This document shows positions 24,852 through 32,935 of a stretch of 45,945 bases of DNA, in pieces. Every line of letters begins with the position of its first letter. The first letter of the stretch is position 1. Below the pieces are notes generated by a model. The model saw only the letters and a list, made by a program, of their open reading frames with translations. It had not been told where the DNA came from and ran no database searches. Source of the stretch: Equadaptatus sp045642965 (lineage in GTDB: Bacteria; Synergistota; Synergistia; Synergistales; Synergistaceae); assembly GCA_045642965.1 (NCBI GenBank), contig JAZUJX010000032.1, positions 1-45,945 on the forward strand, written 5' to 3'. The translations under genes were made by a program, and so were the position numbers.

Positions 24852-25041
24852 ACCCAATTTCGTGCTGTTATGATTCCGGAAGGGATTTGAAGCAGAGAAT
24901 TTTATTTTACGTATTCTTGCTGCTGTATTCAAGAAAGGTTATGTGTGTTCGAGCGGCTGAAAATCCGCCAGGCATTAAACAAATTGTGTGCTATCTAATA
25001 ATTCTGTGGTAATCAGAGGCTGATAACTATCAGGAAAGTGA

Positions 25042-25047
25042 TATAAT
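25042..25047 (+). promoter_or_regulatory. Leaderless -10 element of the amidohydrolase gene
   Basis: TATAAT is followed by only six bases before the ATG at 25054, so the transcript should start at the A of ATG. CTGATA (25020-25025), 16 bases upstream, is a fair -35. No ribosome binding site is at a usable distance. Confidence 0.6.
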
Positions 25048-25053
25048 ACAGAC

Positions 25054-25845
25054 ATGATTATTGATTTTCACACGCACCTGTTTCCCGATGACGTTGCAGA
25101 ATATGCGATGAGAAAACTCAGCGGCAGCTCTAAGGTGTCTTACGACTGTTTTCCCACACGGAGCGAACTGCTGCAGACTATGGACGCAGCAGGAATTGAC
25201 AAATCCGTTGTGCTGAACATAGCAACGAGAGAACATCAGCATAAAAATATACTAAGTTTTGCGCAGGAAATTAATTCTGACCTGCTGATTTCTTTCGGGT
25301 CCGTTATGCCCGCGTCAGAGTCGGCATTGGACTATGTCAGCAAAATACACGATGCCGGAATTAAAGGGCTGAAATTTCATCCTGCACTCCAGCGTTTCAA
25401 ACCGGAGGACAAAAATAATTTTCCGGTCTACGACCTTGCGCGTGCATTAGGCTTAATTGTGCTGTTTCACGCCGGCTGGGACCCTACGTATGAGGATGAA
25501 CTTTTCTGCCCGCCGCAGTCAATTACAGAAGTGGAGAAAAATTTCCCCGGACTGAAAATAGTTGCAGCTCACATGGGCGGATTAAAGCTTGCGAACGAGG
25601 TGCTTGAAGTTCTTGCAGGGCATGACGTTTATTTTGATACCGCATGGACGGCGGAACCGTGGATTGACAAACCGATGATGGAAAAACTGATTGCTAAACA
25701 CGGAACAGACAAGGTGCTGTTTGGCAGCGATTTCCCGTGGAACGACCCGTGGAGAGAATTAACGCTGATAAGCTGTTTAAACCTTCCGAGCGAAGACAGA
25801 GAGCTGATTTTGGGCGGCAATGCGAAAAGGCTGCTGGGACTTTAA
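25054..25845 (+). CDS. Amidohydrolase 2 family metal-dependent hydrolase
   Basis: The 263-residue TIM barrel shows the PF04909 pattern: the HxH metal motif in IIDFHTHLFPDD, GIKGLKFHPALQRF with the conserved lysine and histidine, the strand-5 histidine in VLFHAGWDP, IVAAHMGG, and the strand-8 aspartate in LFGSDFPWNDP. The family includes decarboxylases and lactonases/hydrolases of cyclic or aromatic acids; the substrate is unknown. It stands alone, with a likely leaderless mRNA and a strong terminator. Confidence 0.88.
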   Translation: MIIDFHTHLFPDDVAEYAMRKLSGSSKVSYDCFPTRSELLQTMDAAGIDKSVVLNIATREHQHKNILSFAQEINSDLLISFGSVMPASESALDYVSKIHDAGIKGLKFHPALQRFKPEDKNNFPVYDLARALGLIVLFHAGWDPTYEDELFCPPQSITEVEKNFPGLKIVAAHMGGLKLANEVLEVLAGHDVYFDTAWTAEPWIDKPMMEKLIAKHGTDKVLFGSDFPWNDPWRELTLISCLNLPSEDRELILGGNAKRLLGL

Positions 25846-25853
25846 AAAGGAAT

Positions 25854-25886
25854 AAAAAAAGAGACCTCAAACGAGGTCTCTTTTTT
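25854..25886. terminator. Bidirectional intrinsic terminator
   Basis: Stem gagacctc / gaggtctc with loop aaac, flanked by a run of seven A and a run of six T; serves the amidohydrolase (+) and the convergent Synerg-CTERM gene (-). Confidence 0.92.
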
Positions 25887-25894
25887 GTTTCAGG

Positions 25895-27226
25895 TTAGCG
25901 TTTCTTTCTGAAGAACAGCGGTGCTGCACAGAAGAGAAGCATTGCTGCGCTGCATCCTGCGTTGCAGCCGCTTCCTCCGTCACCGTAATCTTGACTGGTG
26001 GGCTGATTTATGGACGATTTGCACGGTATTGCAGTTATGAAAGCTCCGCCGAGCTCACCTTCGGTATATTTCTTGTTGTAGAGATAAATGTTATTGCCGA
26101 GGAACAGGAGTATTCTGTTATAACCTTTATATTCGTCTGTAAATGCTGCTGACTGGTGATACGTTTCTTCCGAAATCTGCAGCGGCTCAGGCATTGTCTT
26201 CTCCGCGAGGGTTTCAGTGTCAAGGAAATCGTTCGCTTTAATTGTATAAAGGCGCACGTAAAACGGTTTGCCTTCAGGGTCTTCGGTGTTTTTACCCTGT
26301 GCTATGACGTAGGCGTTTGATCCGTCAAATACGACATCAGTGAACTTGAATCCGAAGTCTGCCCAGTCGTCTTCACCTGAACCGCTTGAATAAAGCAGTT
26401 CGCTGCTGCCTTCTGTGTCGATACTGCTGAGATCAACCTGCTCTATATTATCACCGCATGCAAGGAAGAGATACGGGCTGCTGTCCATCGTCATAACGCA
26501 AGGTTTGTGTGACAGTCCGTCAAAGGCTGAGGTTTTAAGTTCAACCTCTTTATCAAGCGTTAGTTCATTATTTTCATATTTAAGACGTACAAGCAGATTT
26601 TTTTCATTACCAGGTCTGCTAAGCAGAACGAATACCTCGGTGTTTCCTGAAACTGCGGCTGTGAAAATTGCCTCAGGGTGAGCGTAACTGCCGGGGCTGA
26701 CAATAGAACTAAAGTCCATAGAAGACAGCTTCGTAAATTTTGGAAGACTGTTTTCAGTGTTATATTCTATGCTGTAAAGTGTGACGGATCCATTTGTTGC
26801 ATCATTAGCGCCTCTGTCAATTACGTAGTAAAGATTATCAACCTGAACTGCACCTCGCGGGTTCAGTATTGTGCCAGGAAATTCAATGCGCTGGTCATCC
26901 GGATTAAGTTCACCCCAGCCTTTTACCTTGTACGGATAAACGTAGGTATACTGATTTGTCTGATTTGTGTCTGTTTTGTTATATGCTGATGCCATCATCC
27001 AGCTTGTTTCATTGCACTCGAAGCTGTAGATACCGACTCCGTTATAGTTGTCCTTGGAGAATTTAAGACCGCGCGGATATTCGCCCCAAACAAGGTTAGG
27101 AGCGGTAAAAGCGGAAACCTTGTAGGAATCGCCTTGGTCGCACAGATAGAACATATCTGCACAGGCAGGTGCCGCGAGCAGCGTGAGGATAAGCAGCGCT
27201 GCGAAGAAGATGCGTGATTTTTTCAT
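25895..27226 (-). CDS. Exported Synerg-CTERM protein, probable beta-propeller-like, unknown function
   Basis: The 443-residue product has a signal peptide (MKKSRIFFAALLILTLLAAP, cleavage near ACAD) and ends in a Synerg-CTERM signal: GGSGCNAGCSAAM, a hydrophobic helix, FFRKKR. The body is beta-rich, with repeated blocks of value-then-description type (for example NVFVLLSRPG-like, PYLFLACGDN, NAYVIAQGKN), consistent with a propeller, although I cannot count blades surely. It should be held at the cell surface or outer membrane after C-terminal processing. GGAGG lies 8 bases before the ATG at 27226; the 18 in-frame codons upstream are not needed. It is monocistronic. The 131-base gap behind it holds an A/T-rich promoter-like region (GATATATT) but no firm promoter. 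Confidence 0.83.
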   Translation of the reverse strand: MKKSRIFFAALLILTLLAAPACADMFYLCDQGDSYKVSAFTAPNLVWGEYPRGLKFSKDNYNGVGIYSFECNETSWMMASAYNKTDTNQTNQYTYVYPYKVKGWGELNPDDQRIEFPGTILNPRGAVQVDNLYYVIDRGANDATNGSVTLYSIEYNTENSLPKFTKLSSMDFSSIVSPGSYAHPEAIFTAAVSGNTEVFVLLSRPGNEKNLLVRLKYENNELTLDKEVELKTSAFDGLSHKPCVMTMDSSPYLFLACGDNIEQVDLSSIDTEGSSELLYSSGSGEDDWADFGFKFTDVVFDGSNAYVIAQGKNTEDPEGKPFYVRLYTIKANDFLDTETLAEKTMPEPLQISEETYHQSAAFTDEYKGYNRILLFLGNNIYLYNKKYTEGELGGAFITAIPCKSSINQPTSQDYGDGGSGCNAGCSAAMLLFCAAPLFFRKKR

Positions 27227-27358
27227 GTTAATTCCTCCGTTTATATGTGGATTCCATTGCAAACTAACCAACAGCTGCATACCTTCCGGTCAGCAGTCCA
27301 TATAAAATATATCACTTTTTCCTGAAAAATGCGACAGTATTTTGAAAATAGGCGGAAT

Positions 27359-28273
27359 TTATTTAAAAGCTTCGGGGTGAAGCGCCTTGGCAAAGGACAG
27401 GGCGATCTGTGCCATCCGCGGTCCGGGGCGGAGATAAAGCGTGCCGCTGAATATGTGGATATTGCCGTCAGCTGCGGCTTTCACGCCGGTCAGAGAAGTC
27501 CACTGGCGTTTGAGATTGCGTTTGTCAAAAATTTTGTCAAGGTCAACCTTTTTAATGTCCGAATGATAAACGGATTTGTCCCCGACGACGTCGATAATTC
27601 TGTCAGGATTAAGCGACAGCAGGCCTTCGTAAGAAATCCGCTGATAGTTTGTAGCGCGTGATTTTACAATGTTTTTTCCGCCTGCGATTTCAAGCAGCTC
27701 GCTGTAAAAGGTTTCGTGTCCCGCCGCGTAGAAGCTGCGTATTCCCGGCTCCGACAGTTCCCTGGAAACGCATATTACAACAGACGGCTTCGGATATTTT
27801 GCCGTTTTTTTTCTTATTGTATCCAGATCTTTTTGTATGCCGCGGACGAGACTGTCTGCTTTTTTGTCTTCCCCGCAGATTTTCCCCACGCTTTTGATTG
27901 AAGCCAAAACTTCCTGTATCGTTGCCTGTTTTATTACGGCATATTTTATCCCGGTCTGTTTCAGCCGGAGAATTAAAGAGTCCTGCAGGTCGGAAACAAC
28001 GACTAAATCAACGCCGCCTGCAAGCAGCCGTTCAAGGTTTGTTCCGTTGAAGTAATCTCCCACGCATTTTTTTTGCTTCGCCTCCGGAGGCCAGTCGCAA
28101 TAGGTGGTTACCCCGGCAATTTTGTTTCCCTGTCCCAGAGCAAACAGGATTTCGGTGCCGACCGGAGTGAGAGACACGATTTTCTTTGGAGCAGCATATG
28201 CAGGGCTCCAAAGGGCAAGCAGTATAAGAAGCACAGTTATAAATTTTTTCATGGCAGGATAATAATACAACAT
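27359..28273 (-). CDS. btuF: Vitamin B12/cobamide ABC transporter substrate-binding protein (BtuF-like)
   Basis: The ~304-residue product has a signal peptide ending SPAYAAP and the helical-backbone (class III) binding-protein fold: KKIVSLTPVGTEILFALGQG, AGVTTYCDWPPEAK, LLAGGVDLVVVS, and the late ISYEGLLSLNPDRIID. CDWPPEA is characteristic of BtuF-type B12 binders. It would deliver cobamide from the periplasm to a BtuCD permease, which is not in the window. The ATG at 28273 has AAAGGAAG just before it; ATG 28252 gives a more standard signal peptide but no site. It follows the BtuB-like gene, separated by a 132-base gap that contains a terminator. Confidence 0.85.
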   Translation of the reverse strand: MLYYYPAMKKFITVLLILLALWSPAYAAPKKIVSLTPVGTEILFALGQGNKIAGVTTYCDWPPEAKQKKCVGDYFNGTNLERLLAGGVDLVVVSDLQDSLILRLKQTGIKYAVIKQATIQEVLASIKSVGKICGEDKKADSLVRGIQKDLDTIRKKTAKYPKPSVVICVSRELSEPGIRSFYAAGHETFYSELLEIAGGKNIVKSRATNYQRISYEGLLSLNPDRIIDVVGDKSVYHSDIKKVDLDKIFDKRNLKRQWTSLTGVKAAADGNIHIFSGTLYLRPGPRMAQIALSFAKALHPEAFK

Positions 28274-28290
28274 TTCTTCCTTTCTGAAAC

Positions 28291-28321
28291 AAAAAGGCTC
28301 CGGATGTGCAGTTCCGGAGCC
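28291..28321 (-). terminator. Terminator/attenuator between the btuB-like and btuF genes
   Basis: Minus-strand stem ggctccgga / tccggagcc (9 bp) with an 8-base loop and five T, ending just before the btuF ribosome binding site. It lies inside what looks like one operon and would lower or control btuF readthrough. Confidence 0.8.
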
Positions 28322-28405
28322 TCAGCCGGTTGGTGAGAAGATGTGTCAGCAAACATCCTTCTTTTTATAAACAGCGCCGGCACGCCGTTTATTTCTTAAT
28401 CGTTT

Positions 28406-30301
28406 TTAAAATTCATGCTGCCAGCTGAATATTACGCGGCGTTCCGAGCCGAGATAGCCGGAAGCGTTTGTGTAATATTTTTTGTCAAACAGGTTGGTGC
28501 AGGCAAAACGCAGGGTTTCGTTTTTCCATTTGTAGTTCAGCGAAGCATTTACAAGGAAAATGCTTCCGTCGTCGACTTCAGGTGTTGCACGATAGGTAAA
28601 TTCTCTGTCTGTGTAGAGGTGCCAGTTTATTTCCGCGTCAAAGTTTTTATTGTTGTAGTTCAGGAAGCCTGCAATGTCCCAGCGCGGGTCTGTCGAGCGG
28701 GTCCAGTCTGAACTGTTCTGCGCCTTTTCCTCTGCTCTCGTGTAGCTGAGCTGCTGTGCATAGCTCCAGTTTTTGGCGAAGTTCCAGGTGTATTTTCCTT
28801 CGGCTCCCCACGCGCGTTTTTCATTTACGTTTTTATATTGCGATATATAGGTCTCAGGGTCGTAATCAAAGACTATGGCATCGTCAAGCATTGTGTAAAA
28901 GACGTTGAATGACCACGGATTTTTTGCAGATGCAGCCTTTGTACCGAGTTCAAAACTCCAGCCTTTTTCCGGATTGAGTTCAGGATTCGGCGACACCCAC
29001 ATTGAAGTTTCACCCATAAGCTGGTAGAAGGTAGGCATGGAGAAGAAGCGTCCGGCAGATGCGTAGAACATGACGTCGTTTTTGTTTGCCCAGCTTAAGG
29101 CAATTCTCGGCAGCAGCTGATTTTCAGTTTCGCCGTTATTGACGTTCCAGTGGTCGAAACGCAGACCGAGGTCAAGATTGGCTTCGCCGAGCATAAGGTT
29201 TGCTTCAAGATACGGTGCTGTGTTTGTTCTTGCCAGGTCATAATCCGCCGAAGGGTCAACGTAATTCTTATAATCGACCTTGTCCCTGCGTACGTCGGCA
29301 CCCCAGACGAGTTTCCATTTGTCAAACAGCTCTTTTCTGTTGAACGTCAGTCCGAGAGATTCCGTGTCAAATTTATTGTAATAAAGCCCGCTCGGGTTCA
29401 TTTCAAGCGGATAATCGTATTCTGTCTTGTTGTAAAACACGCGTCCTGTTGTGCGCGCATCCTTGTACTGAAGATTCAGGCGTGCGTACTTGTCTTTTCT
29501 GCCGATCTCGTTAAAACCCGTACCGTACCATGTATCAAAGCTGTCATAAGCTGATTCGGAATCTCCGAAGCTGCCTGAAAACGCCCATTTGCCTTTCTCG
29601 AGGCGTACAACGTAGTCGTTTCCGTAAAAGCTTTTCAATTTTGAGCCGTAGATGTCATAAACATGGTCGTCGTTTTCAACGGTTCTGCTGTAGCCTACCG
29701 TGCCGACAAGTCCGTCTTCCGCAACGGTTCCGCGGAAGCTTCCCCTGAAATATCCGCCGTTTCCGCCTTCTGCTTTAAGATATGCCGAGGTTTTTTCCGC
29801 GCCTTTCTTTGTTATAACGTTGATGACGGCGCCTCCGGCGTCTGAGCCGTAAAGTGCAGAGCCTGCGCCCTTTACGATTTCAATACGCTCAATACTTTCA
29901 AGAGGTATAGTGTTCAGGTTAGGAGCGCCCATTTCGCCTGCACCGTGCAGCGCGTTTGTGTACTGTACGCCGTCGACAAGCACGGAAACTTCCGTTGTAA
30001 AACCGCGCACCGAAACGCTTCTCTGGAACCCGAGACCGTTGTTGTTCACAAGCGAACTGACGCCTGGAACGCGGGCAAGAGCGTCGGCTAAATTAGTCGT
30101 GCCTGACTGTGCAATTTCTTTGTCTGTAAGCACGTACGTCTGTGCCGGAACGTCGGCGATGCTGTCAGCCACGCGCGAACCTGTAACTTCGACCGCACTG
30201 AGCTGCTGAACCTTTGCCGCTTTGCCGCCGTCGGCTGAAGCCGGCACCGAAACACACAACAAGGCTGTCAGCAGCATGAAAACCAGAAGACTTCTTTTCA
30301 T
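28406..30301 (-). CDS. btuB: TonB-dependent outer-membrane receptor, BtuB-like (cobamide uptake)
   Basis: The 631-residue product (E. coli BtuB is 614) has a signal peptide (MKRSLLVFMLLTALLC, cleavage after SVPASA), a plug domain (about residues 35-150: VEVTGSRVADS, VSVRGFTTEVSVLVDGV, IERIEIVKGAGSALYGSDA, GGAVINVITKK) and a 22-strand beta barrel ending with the outer-membrane C-terminal phenylalanine (IFSWQHEF). It takes up a large ligand powered by TonB. The cobalamin riboswitch in front and the BtuF-like gene behind identify the ligand as a cobamide. The frame extends 40 codons upstream across the terminator, but AAAGGAGTG places the start at 30301. TonB/ExbBD are not in the window. Confidence 0.9.
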   Translation of the reverse strand: MKRSLLVFMLLTALLCVSVPASADGGKAAKVQQLSAVEVTGSRVADSIADVPAQTYVLTDKEIAQSGTTNLADALARVPGVSSLVNNNGLGFQRSVSVRGFTTEVSVLVDGVQYTNALHGAGEMGAPNLNTIPLESIERIEIVKGAGSALYGSDAGGAVINVITKKGAEKTSAYLKAEGGNGGYFRGSFRGTVAEDGLVGTVGYSRTVENDDHVYDIYGSKLKSFYGNDYVVRLEKGKWAFSGSFGDSESAYDSFDTWYGTGFNEIGRKDKYARLNLQYKDARTTGRVFYNKTEYDYPLEMNPSGLYYNKFDTESLGLTFNRKELFDKWKLVWGADVRRDKVDYKNYVDPSADYDLARTNTAPYLEANLMLGEANLDLGLRFDHWNVNNGETENQLLPRIALSWANKNDVMFYASAGRFFSMPTFYQLMGETSMWVSPNPELNPEKGWSFELGTKAASAKNPWSFNVFYTMLDDAIVFDYDPETYISQYKNVNEKRAWGAEGKYTWNFAKNWSYAQQLSYTRAEEKAQNSSDWTRSTDPRWDIAGFLNYNNKNFDAEINWHLYTDREFTYRATPEVDDGSIFLVNASLNYKWKNETLRFACTNLFDKKYYTNASGYLGSERRVIFSWQHEF

Positions 30302-30350
30302 TGTGAAACACTCCTTTAATATTTCAACAGCCGGTCCAGCGTCATCGCCA

Positions 30351-30382
30351 ACAAACAAAAACTCCCGCTTCGCCGCGGGAGT
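30351..30382 (-). terminator. Riboswitch-controlled terminator of the btuB-like gene
   Basis: Minus-strand stem actcccgc / gcgggagt with a 6-base loop is followed by TTTTTGTTTGT. It lies between the cobalamin aptamer and the btuB start, so it is the expression platform: ligand binding should favour termination. Confidence 0.88.
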
Positions 30383-30399
30383 CATAATATACGTTCTTC

Positions 30400-30418
30400 T
30401 ACGCACGTCACGTGCGTA
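30400..30418 (-). promoter_or_regulatory. Hairpin between the cobalamin aptamer and the terminator
   Basis: Perfect 8-bp stem tacgcacg / cgtgcgta with a 3-base loop. It probably belongs to the riboswitch expression platform. Confidence 0.5.
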
Positions 30419-30454
30419 CAAAAAAATTGCCGTATCTCGCCCTCGCGATACCTT

Positions 30455-30604
30455 GCACAGATTTGAGGGAGGTCTTCTGGCTTCCGTTCATCCTCCGGCG
30501 TTCCTTCTCACCTTTCGGCAATGGAGCTGCACGCCTTCGTCCCGGTTACAGCAGCGGGGCTGCTCAGGTCTTGCACCTGATTCCCTGTCCAAAAATCTTT
30601 GAAC
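30455..30604 (-). promoter_or_regulatory. Cobalamin (B12) riboswitch aptamer
   Basis: On the minus strand the conserved aptamer core is readable in order: GGGAATCAGGTGCAAGACC, GAGCAGCCCCGCTGCTGTAA, then AACCGGGACGAAGG, the P6-P9 helices with GCCGAAAGGTGAGAAGG, and the B12-box equivalent AAGCCAGAAGACCTCCC (30468-30484). The closing P1 helix can form from AGATTT and AAATCT (30593-30598 with 30459-30464). It senses adenosyl-/methylcobalamin-type cobamides and here controls the BtuB-like receptor through the terminator at 30351-30382. Confidence 0.93.
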
Positions 30605-30624
30605 ACTATTCTGTTGTGGCTAAG

Positions 30625-30653
30625 AATATAAAACAAAACCCTGAAAATTGCAA
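30625..30653 (-). promoter_or_regulatory. Promoter of the cobalamin riboswitch/btuB transcript
   Basis: Minus-strand TTGCAA (30648-30653), a 17-base spacer and TATATT (30625-30630); the start is expected near 30618, just ahead of the aptamer. It begins 10 bases after the cbiR stop, so readthrough from cbiR is also possible. Confidence 0.72.
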
Positions 30654-30662
30654 CAGGAAATT

Positions 30663-31466
30663 TTACAAATTTCTTTCTGTCTTGAATTTTCTCAGTATTT
30701 CTAAGGATTTGTCGTAGTCTGCTTCAAAAACTTCAAGGTCCATTATACGTTCCGTTCCGTCGGCAAGCCGTCTGAATATCCATTCAAGCAGCTCTTTGTC
30801 GTAATAACTCAGGTCAACGTGGTCGGTAAGGTCGGGCTTTACTCCGTGAAGATGCAGTATCCTCGTGTAAGGCAGGAATTTTTCAACGTTTGCCTTCACG
30901 TCTTCCTGTACGTGTACGAGATGCCCGAGGTCAAGGCAGATTGAAAAGCCTGCCTCTTTTACCGTTTCTATTATATAGTCAAGACTGAAATCAAGATTTT
31001 CCGCACAGATTTTCCACGGTTCGTCCGCTGCAGAGGCAAGTCTGAGAGCAGATTTGCGCGTGGCTTCGTAAAACCAATCCATATCATTGCTTGGTACGGG
31101 GCCGAAAAGTTCTCCGTGCAGATGAAGTACCCACGCGTACGGATCAAGGTCATGGAAAAGTTCCATTGTGCGGAGGCATTTATCTTCGCAGCGTGTCCTG
31201 CTTTCAGACGACGTTTCAAAACTGACGTTGGTTGAGAAATGCACGCAGCAGCTCATACCGAGTTCTTCACGCAGGCCGCGCAGCCGTTTTACGTCATCCT
31301 TTGACGGAATATTGCATCCGTATTTGTTGTCCCAAAGGACAATCTCCATGTCGTCAACGTCGGCAGACAGCTTTTTCATGTTGTCAAAAAAAGAACCGCC
31401 GCCGGGAAGCACCCAGGAGGTTCCGCCGAGTTTTACGTTGGTGAAGCGCAGTCTGTCTGTTTCCAT
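30663..31466 (-). CDS. cbiR: Probable cobamide-remodelling phosphodiesterase CbiR (AP-endonuclease-type TIM barrel)
   Basis: The 267-residue product is a sugar-phosphate-isomerase/AP-endonuclease TIM barrel. It starts KLGGTSWVLPGG, then DDMEIVLWD, and has the four expected metal-ligand positions in CAENLDFS, CLDLGHLVH, ILHLHGVKPD with DHVDLSYY, and MDLEVFEAD. The opening and the VDDMEIVLW block resemble CbiR, the Akkermansia enzyme that cuts the nucleotide loop of cobamides to release a cobinamide that can be rebuilt with another lower base. The neighbouring cobalamin riboswitch, BtuB and BtuF genes support this. It overlaps the panF stop (TAATG), so it is translated with panF. The main alternative is a generic sugar isomerase of the same fold. 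Confidence 0.75.
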   Translation of the reverse strand: METDRLRFTNVKLGGTSWVLPGGGSFFDNMKKLSADVDDMEIVLWDNKYGCNIPSKDDVKRLRGLREELGMSCCVHFSTNVSFETSSESRTRCEDKCLRTMELFHDLDPYAWVLHLHGELFGPVPSNDMDWFYEATRKSALRLASAADEPWKICAENLDFSLDYIIETVKEAGFSICLDLGHLVHVQEDVKANVEKFLPYTRILHLHGVKPDLTDHVDLSYYDKELLEWIFRRLADGTERIMDLEVFEADYDKSLEILRKFKTERNL

Positions 31467-32935
31467 TAAAAGTCAAAGTTTTTCAGAAGCTTTTCGTCCT
31501 CAGCTTTGCCGAACAGACTGCCGAGAACAAATGCGGTTACGGAAACGGAAAGAGAGGGAACAATGGCAGTTGTTCCGCAGACGGATATCTTCGTTATTGT
31601 AAAGAAGAAAAACGCGGCACAGCCGGTCAGCATTGAGAACACGGCGCCGGAAGCATTTGCCCGCCGCCAGTAAAGACCGAAAAGAATCGGGCAGAAGAAA
31701 ACAGCCTCAAGTCCTCCGAAAGCGAACAGATTTATCCAGACAAGCAGCGCCGGAGGCTGCATGGCAGCGAAGAAAACAATAATTCCGATAAACGCGGTTA
31801 CGGAAAAAGTCATTCTGCGCAGTGAGGACGGTGTGACGCGCGAAGCGTCGTTCTTTGCCGCATAGTGGAAATACAGGTCTTTAACTATGGCTGCAGAGCA
31901 CATAATCAGCATGGAATCTATCGTCGACATAATAGCCGCCAAGGGTCCGGCAATGAAAATTCCTGCCCAGAACGGCGGCATAAGTTTAATCGTAAGCGTT
32001 GAAATTGCGAGGTCGCCTATTTCGATTCCGGGCATAACGGCGCGCCCCATAGCCCCTGCCAAATGCATTGCAAGCATTGGAAAACCGACGGCAAGAGTTC
32101 CGATTACCATTGCACGGTGAAGGGAACGGCTGTCTTTAAAACCGAGGCATTTCTGTGTGGTTTGCGGCAGACCGAGAATTCCGAAGCCGACAAGTACCCA
32201 GAAGGAAAGCATGTAAGGAAGCGGTATTGCGTTGCCTGCGCCGTAGGGTGTAAGCAGCATTGGGTCAGTTTTGTAAAGAGTGTCCATAATCTGCGCAATG
32301 CCGCCGCCTGCCTTAGAAACCGCAAAAAGCACTGCAAAAGATGCAATCAGCATCATAAAGCCCTGAATGAGGTCAGTCAGGACAACGGCGCGGAAACCGC
32401 CTACGGTTGTGTAAAGAATTACCGTTATACCGAAAATGACAAGTCCCGTGCGGTAGGAATAGCCTGTTATTGACTCAAAAAGACGCGCACCGCCGATAAA
32501 CTGGGCAAGCATTGACGCCATAAAGAATACGAGCAGAGCCGCGGAAGAAAGAATAACGACTGTATCGCTGTTGTATCTTGCGCGGAGAAAATCGGTAATC
32601 GTGACGGCGTTTGTACGGCGGGAAATGATTGCGAAGCGTTTGCCGAGAACACCGAGCGTCAGAAATGCCGTAGGAACCTGTATCATTGAAAGAAGTATCC
32701 AGCCAAGTCCCACGTTGTAGGCTACTCCGGGACCGCCTATAAACGAACTCGCGCTCGTATAGGCGGTGATAATCGACATTGCGAGCACGAGCCCGCCCAT
32801 TGAGCGTCCGCCTATGAAATATTCTTTCATAAAGCTGTCGGCATCGCCTGATTTTTCAGATTTGCGGCTGCCCCATACGGCAATTCCCAAAACAAGCAGG
32901 AGATAGCAGACAAGAGGAAAAAACAGGTTATTCAT
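31466..32935 (-). CDS. panF: Sodium/pantothenate symporter
   Basis: The 489-residue, ~13-helix sodium:solute symporter matches E. coli PanF in order: EYFIGGRSMGGLVLAMS, ASSFIGGPGVAYNVGLGW, AMLAQFIGGARLFE-like, GLPQTTQKCLGFKDS, MHLAGAMGRAVMPGIE, and GPLAAIMSTIDSML. It imports pantothenate (vitamin B5, CoA precursor) with Na+ through the inner membrane. The preceding DUF997 gene is yhdT, the usual partner of panF, which supports the substrate. The ATG at 32935 has GGGGAGGAC 8 bases upstream and overlaps the yhdT end by 8 bases; the frame's earlier start is not used. The downstream cbiR is coupled to it. Confidence 0.92.
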   Translation of the reverse strand: MNNLFFPLVCYLLLVLGIAVWGSRKSEKSGDADSFMKEYFIGGRSMGGLVLAMSIITAYTSASSFIGGPGVAYNVGLGWILLSMIQVPTAFLTLGVLGKRFAIISRRTNAVTITDFLRARYNSDTVVILSSAALLVFFMASMLAQFIGGARLFESITGYSYRTGLVIFGITVILYTTVGGFRAVVLTDLIQGFMMLIASFAVLFAVSKAGGGIAQIMDTLYKTDPMLLTPYGAGNAIPLPYMLSFWVLVGFGILGLPQTTQKCLGFKDSRSLHRAMVIGTLAVGFPMLAMHLAGAMGRAVMPGIEIGDLAISTLTIKLMPPFWAGIFIAGPLAAIMSTIDSMLIMCSAAIVKDLYFHYAAKNDASRVTPSSLRRMTFSVTAFIGIIVFFAAMQPPALLVWINLFAFGGLEAVFFCPILFGLYWRRANASGAVFSMLTGCAAFFFFTITKISVCGTTAIVPSLSVSVTAFVLGSLFGKAEDEKLLKNFDF

